From UBA5543 sp964464965 (GTDB taxonomy: Bacteria; Bacteroidota; Bacteroidia; Chitinophagales; Chitinophagaceae): DNA of 64,000 nt. A program made the translations under genes and the position numbers. Shown here in pieces: positions 61,954 through 64,000 of the stretch (the stretch's first letter is position 1; each line of letters starts with the position of its first letter). The notes under the pieces are model-generated. The model was given only the letters and a program-made list of their open reading frames with translations, had not been told where the DNA came from and made no database searches. Where the stretch lies: the NCBI GenBank assembly GCA_964464965.1, contig CAYXHM010000002.1, forward strand, positions 124,001 to 188,000, given 5' to 3'.

Positions 61954-64000
61954 TTGCAAAGACTTTTTAAATTCCTGATTCCTTTTATTCTATATGCTCA
62001 AAGTTGCCTGGGGCAAAATCAAGCATACTATAACATTGATAAGAATAATGGTCTTGCGTCAAATCATGTTTATACAACTCTTGTAGATAAATCAGGATAT
62101 TTATGGATTAGTACTACTGAAGGTGTATACCGATATAATGGATATACACTGACTAAATATGACTATAATGACGGACTGGCCAATATAGATGTTTGGGATT
62201 TATATGAGGATGTTAAGGGGAAAATCTGGTTGCACAGTATTTCTACTCAATTAGGGTATATTCAGAATAATATCTATAGAAACGTATATATACCCCCTTC
62301 AGCAACATTCCCTGAAATATACCCTGCCAATATGATGGATTACGATGATAATATAATATTTATAAGTAAATCGTCTTCGTACCGTGATAAAATTCCTGTT
62401 TTCAAGGTAAAAAACGATACACTTTATCATAAATACATACCTAGTTTCATATCGGGTGACTATGCAAGTTTACGATACATATTCGGGCATAAAACCGTGG
62501 AAATATTTGACAAAAAAACATACACATACAATACAGAAGAATGGCTAAATAATACTCCTGGTAAACACCTGAAAAACATCATTGAAAAATATCACCCTTT
62601 AGATATTAAGGAGCTTTGGAATGCCAGAATTTTCGGCACATTTGCAAATAAATACATTTATTATTATAGCCATATCAATAAAAACGATGTTTGTATTTTT
62701 AACATTAATACGAATAGAGTTACGAGATACGAATTACCTGCAAAAGATACAATTGTACACACCTATGCTAACAAGAGCGGACTTAATATAATATCCCTTT
62801 CCAATGTATTTATATTAGACACAAATCTCAATGTAAAATATACCTATCCTATTGATGTATTATTTAAAAAGAATATAGACCTGAATAGTACATATTTTCT
62901 ACATAACGTTTTTTGGGGTAATTGTCTCAGTACAAAAAATGAAGGGCTGTTCATTAAGTACACCAATACACCATTATATAAGAAGAGCAATTTAGATTTA
63001 TCCGGATACCGTTTCCTAGGTATGGTGGACAGTTCTGGCTATTGGTGGAATGAGCAAACAAAGAAGTTGCTACATATTACCGATGATACGTTAAGAAAAA
63101 CCTACCATTTGCCTGGCATTACTAAACCAATGAAGATTGCCCAACTATACGAAAGATTATTTCTTACAAGTTTAGGGCAGACCGTTCTTATTAATGCAAA
63201 CAGTAGTACCACAAATATATTAAACGCTGTAAAACATATTACATATAAAAAGCGGGCTTTGACACCCGATAACATACCCTATAGCTACGGTGTACTTAAT
63301 TATGTACGGGATTGCGTTTTTACAGATAGTAACCAGTTTTATTATAGTGGAAGTTATGATGGTGTAAACAAAGCTACATTGCATGATACGCAACTTTTTG
63401 TGGATAGTGTACACTTTGAAAGGTATTTACACTACTATTTCAATAAGAAGAACAATACCGTAATTGCCTATTCCGACGAAAAAATAATTTTTATCAATAC
63501 GGTTAATCATCAACAAATAATCCTCAATACAAAACAAACACAAAGTATGGGCCTACGCGGCATCAAAAAAATATTTATGGATGATTATGGCAATATTTTC
63601 ATTCAGGACCATAATAAGATATTCCTCTTCAATGCAGAAAACTGGTCAGTTAAAAAACTCTTTGGTAGTTATATTTTAGACGGTGCATCCACTACCCTGC
63701 AAGGAAACACTTTCTTTGTGGCAGGAGCATTTGGTATAATTGAAAGCACTATATCAGGAAAAGGAGAAATCGTTATTTCTAATACTTATCCTAACACTAA
63801 AAATCTCAATTATAATTACATTAAAGACATTCAATTCTCTAATAATAATATCCTCTTAAGTACTGATAAAGGCACATATACAGTTGATAGACAGACAAAT
63901 AAAAGAAATTTACATCTGGATTCTTTTATTCTTATAGTTAACCATGGTGGTGTATTACATAAAGTGAATAATTATGATACTATTGTCTTTAACCAAACAA
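61954..64000 (+). CDS. Paralogous propeller sensor kinase, copy 2 (3' end outside window)
   Basis: An uninterrupted frame from TTG at 61954 to the window end (682 codons). No ATG lies near the start; an in-frame TAG is four codons upstream. The N-terminus reads MQRLFKFLIPFILYAQSC LGQ, a signal peptide. It then follows copy 1 closely: DKNNGLASNHVYTTLVDKSG, GVYRYNGYTLTKYDYNDGLA and IDVWDLYEDVKGKIWL. The kinase domain must lie beyond the window. The pair looks like an old tandem duplication. AT-rich like copy 1. Confidence 0.8.
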   Translation, partial: MQRLFKFLIPFILYAQSCLGQNQAYYNIDKNNGLASNHVYTTLVDKSGYLWISTTEGVYRYNGYTLTKYDYNDGLANIDVWDLYEDVKGKIWLHSISTQLGYIQNNIYRNVYIPPSATFPEIYPANMMDYDDNIIFISKSSSYRDKIPVFKVKNDTLYHKYIPSFISGDYASLRYIFGHKTVEIFDKKTYTYNTEEWLNNTPGKHLKNIIEKYHPLDIKELWNARIFGTFANKYIYYYSHINKNDVCIFNINTNRVTRYELPAKDTIVHTYANKSGLNIISLSNVFILDTNLNVKYTYPIDVLFKKNIDLNSTYFLHNVFWGNCLSTKNEGLFIKYTNTPLYKKSNLDLSGYRFLGMVDSSGYWWNEQTKKLLHITDDTLRKTYHLPGITKPMKIAQLYERLFLTSLGQTVLINANSSTTNILNAVKHITYKKRALTPDNIPYSYGVLNYVRDCVFTDSNQFYYSGSYDGVNKATLHDTQLFVDSVHFERYLHYYFNKKNNTVIAYSDEKIIFINTVNHQQIILNTKQTQSMGLRGIKKIFMDDYGNIFIQDHNKIFLFNAENWSVKKLFGSYILDGASTTLQGNTFFVAGAFGIIESTISGKGEIVISNTYPNTKNLNYNYIKDIQFSNNNILLSTDKGTYTVDRQTNKRNLHLDSFILIVNHGGVLHKVNNYDTIVFNQT

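Noticed and set aside
1..64000. CRISPR arrays, tRNA or rRNA genes, insertion sequences, prophage genes
   Set aside because: None were visible in reading both strands; no regularly spaced repeats, transposases or integrases were found.

Overview
This 64 kb window is a chromosomal stretch from a member of the Bacteroidota, most likely the Chitinophagia or a close relative. Four things point there. Promoters have the Bacteroidota form (TTG, 18-21 bases, then TAnnTTTG). Two proteins end in type IX secretion (T9SS) sorting domains with a YPNP motif. Lipoproteins of the SCKKE type are common. The NADH dehydrogenase operon includes a short NuoG. No phage, insertion sequence, CRISPR array, rRNA or tRNA gene is visible.

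Layout. 1-8.3 kb: the end of a MerR-type regulator, a thioredoxin-like protein, VOC and RidA proteins, a stand-alone histidine ammonia-lyase, a TerB-like protein, an exported pirin, a PaaE-like reductase and mutL. 8.6-15 kb: a DUF983 protein, an MbnP/MbnH-like copper-protein and di-heme pair, a CoA-type Nudix hydrolase, a CDGSH iron-sulfur protein, a second pirin, a MORN-repeat protein and a sigma-54-type response regulator without a DNA-binding domain. 15-24 kb: a giant Ig-repeat T9SS protein, a YifB/ComM ATPase, a YafK-like L,D-transpeptidase-fold protein, a LutB-like protein and a small lipoprotein. 24-30 kb: KdsD, a PagL-like deacylase, DUF502, SerC, DUF1015 and an acyltransferase. 30-36.5 kb: a peroxiredoxin, groES-groEL, small enzymes, a phosphatase lipoprotein, a glycosyltransferase with no normal start codon and a 48-residue lipoprotein. 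37-42.8 kb: two ferritin-like proteins, PriA, ClpX and a small acidic protein. 42.8-58.7 kb: a Na+/H+ antiporter and a complete nuoA-N operon on the minus strand, with a clear promoter and terminator. 58.8 kb to the end: two tandem, AT-rich propeller histidine kinases, the second cut by the window edge.

Most genes are housekeeping: proton-pumping complex I, chaperonin, ClpX, PriA, MutL, and serine and Kdo biosynthesis. The points that merit a second look are these: a MutL lacking the endonuclease metal-site residues; MbnP fused to a T9SS tail next to its di-heme partner; two translationally coupled non-nuo genes (SRPBCC and NTF2-like) inside the nuo operon; small GC-rich palindromes abutting the start codons of nuoE, nuoF and nuoL; a ferritin-like pair in which one partner has lost the metal ligands; a glycosyltransferase that appears to start at ATC; and the paralogous kinases that both lack an ATG start. 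I do not see a clearly new defence or mobile system. The best candidates for undescribed biology are the nuo-embedded pair, the ferritin-like pair and the MbnP-T9SS unit.
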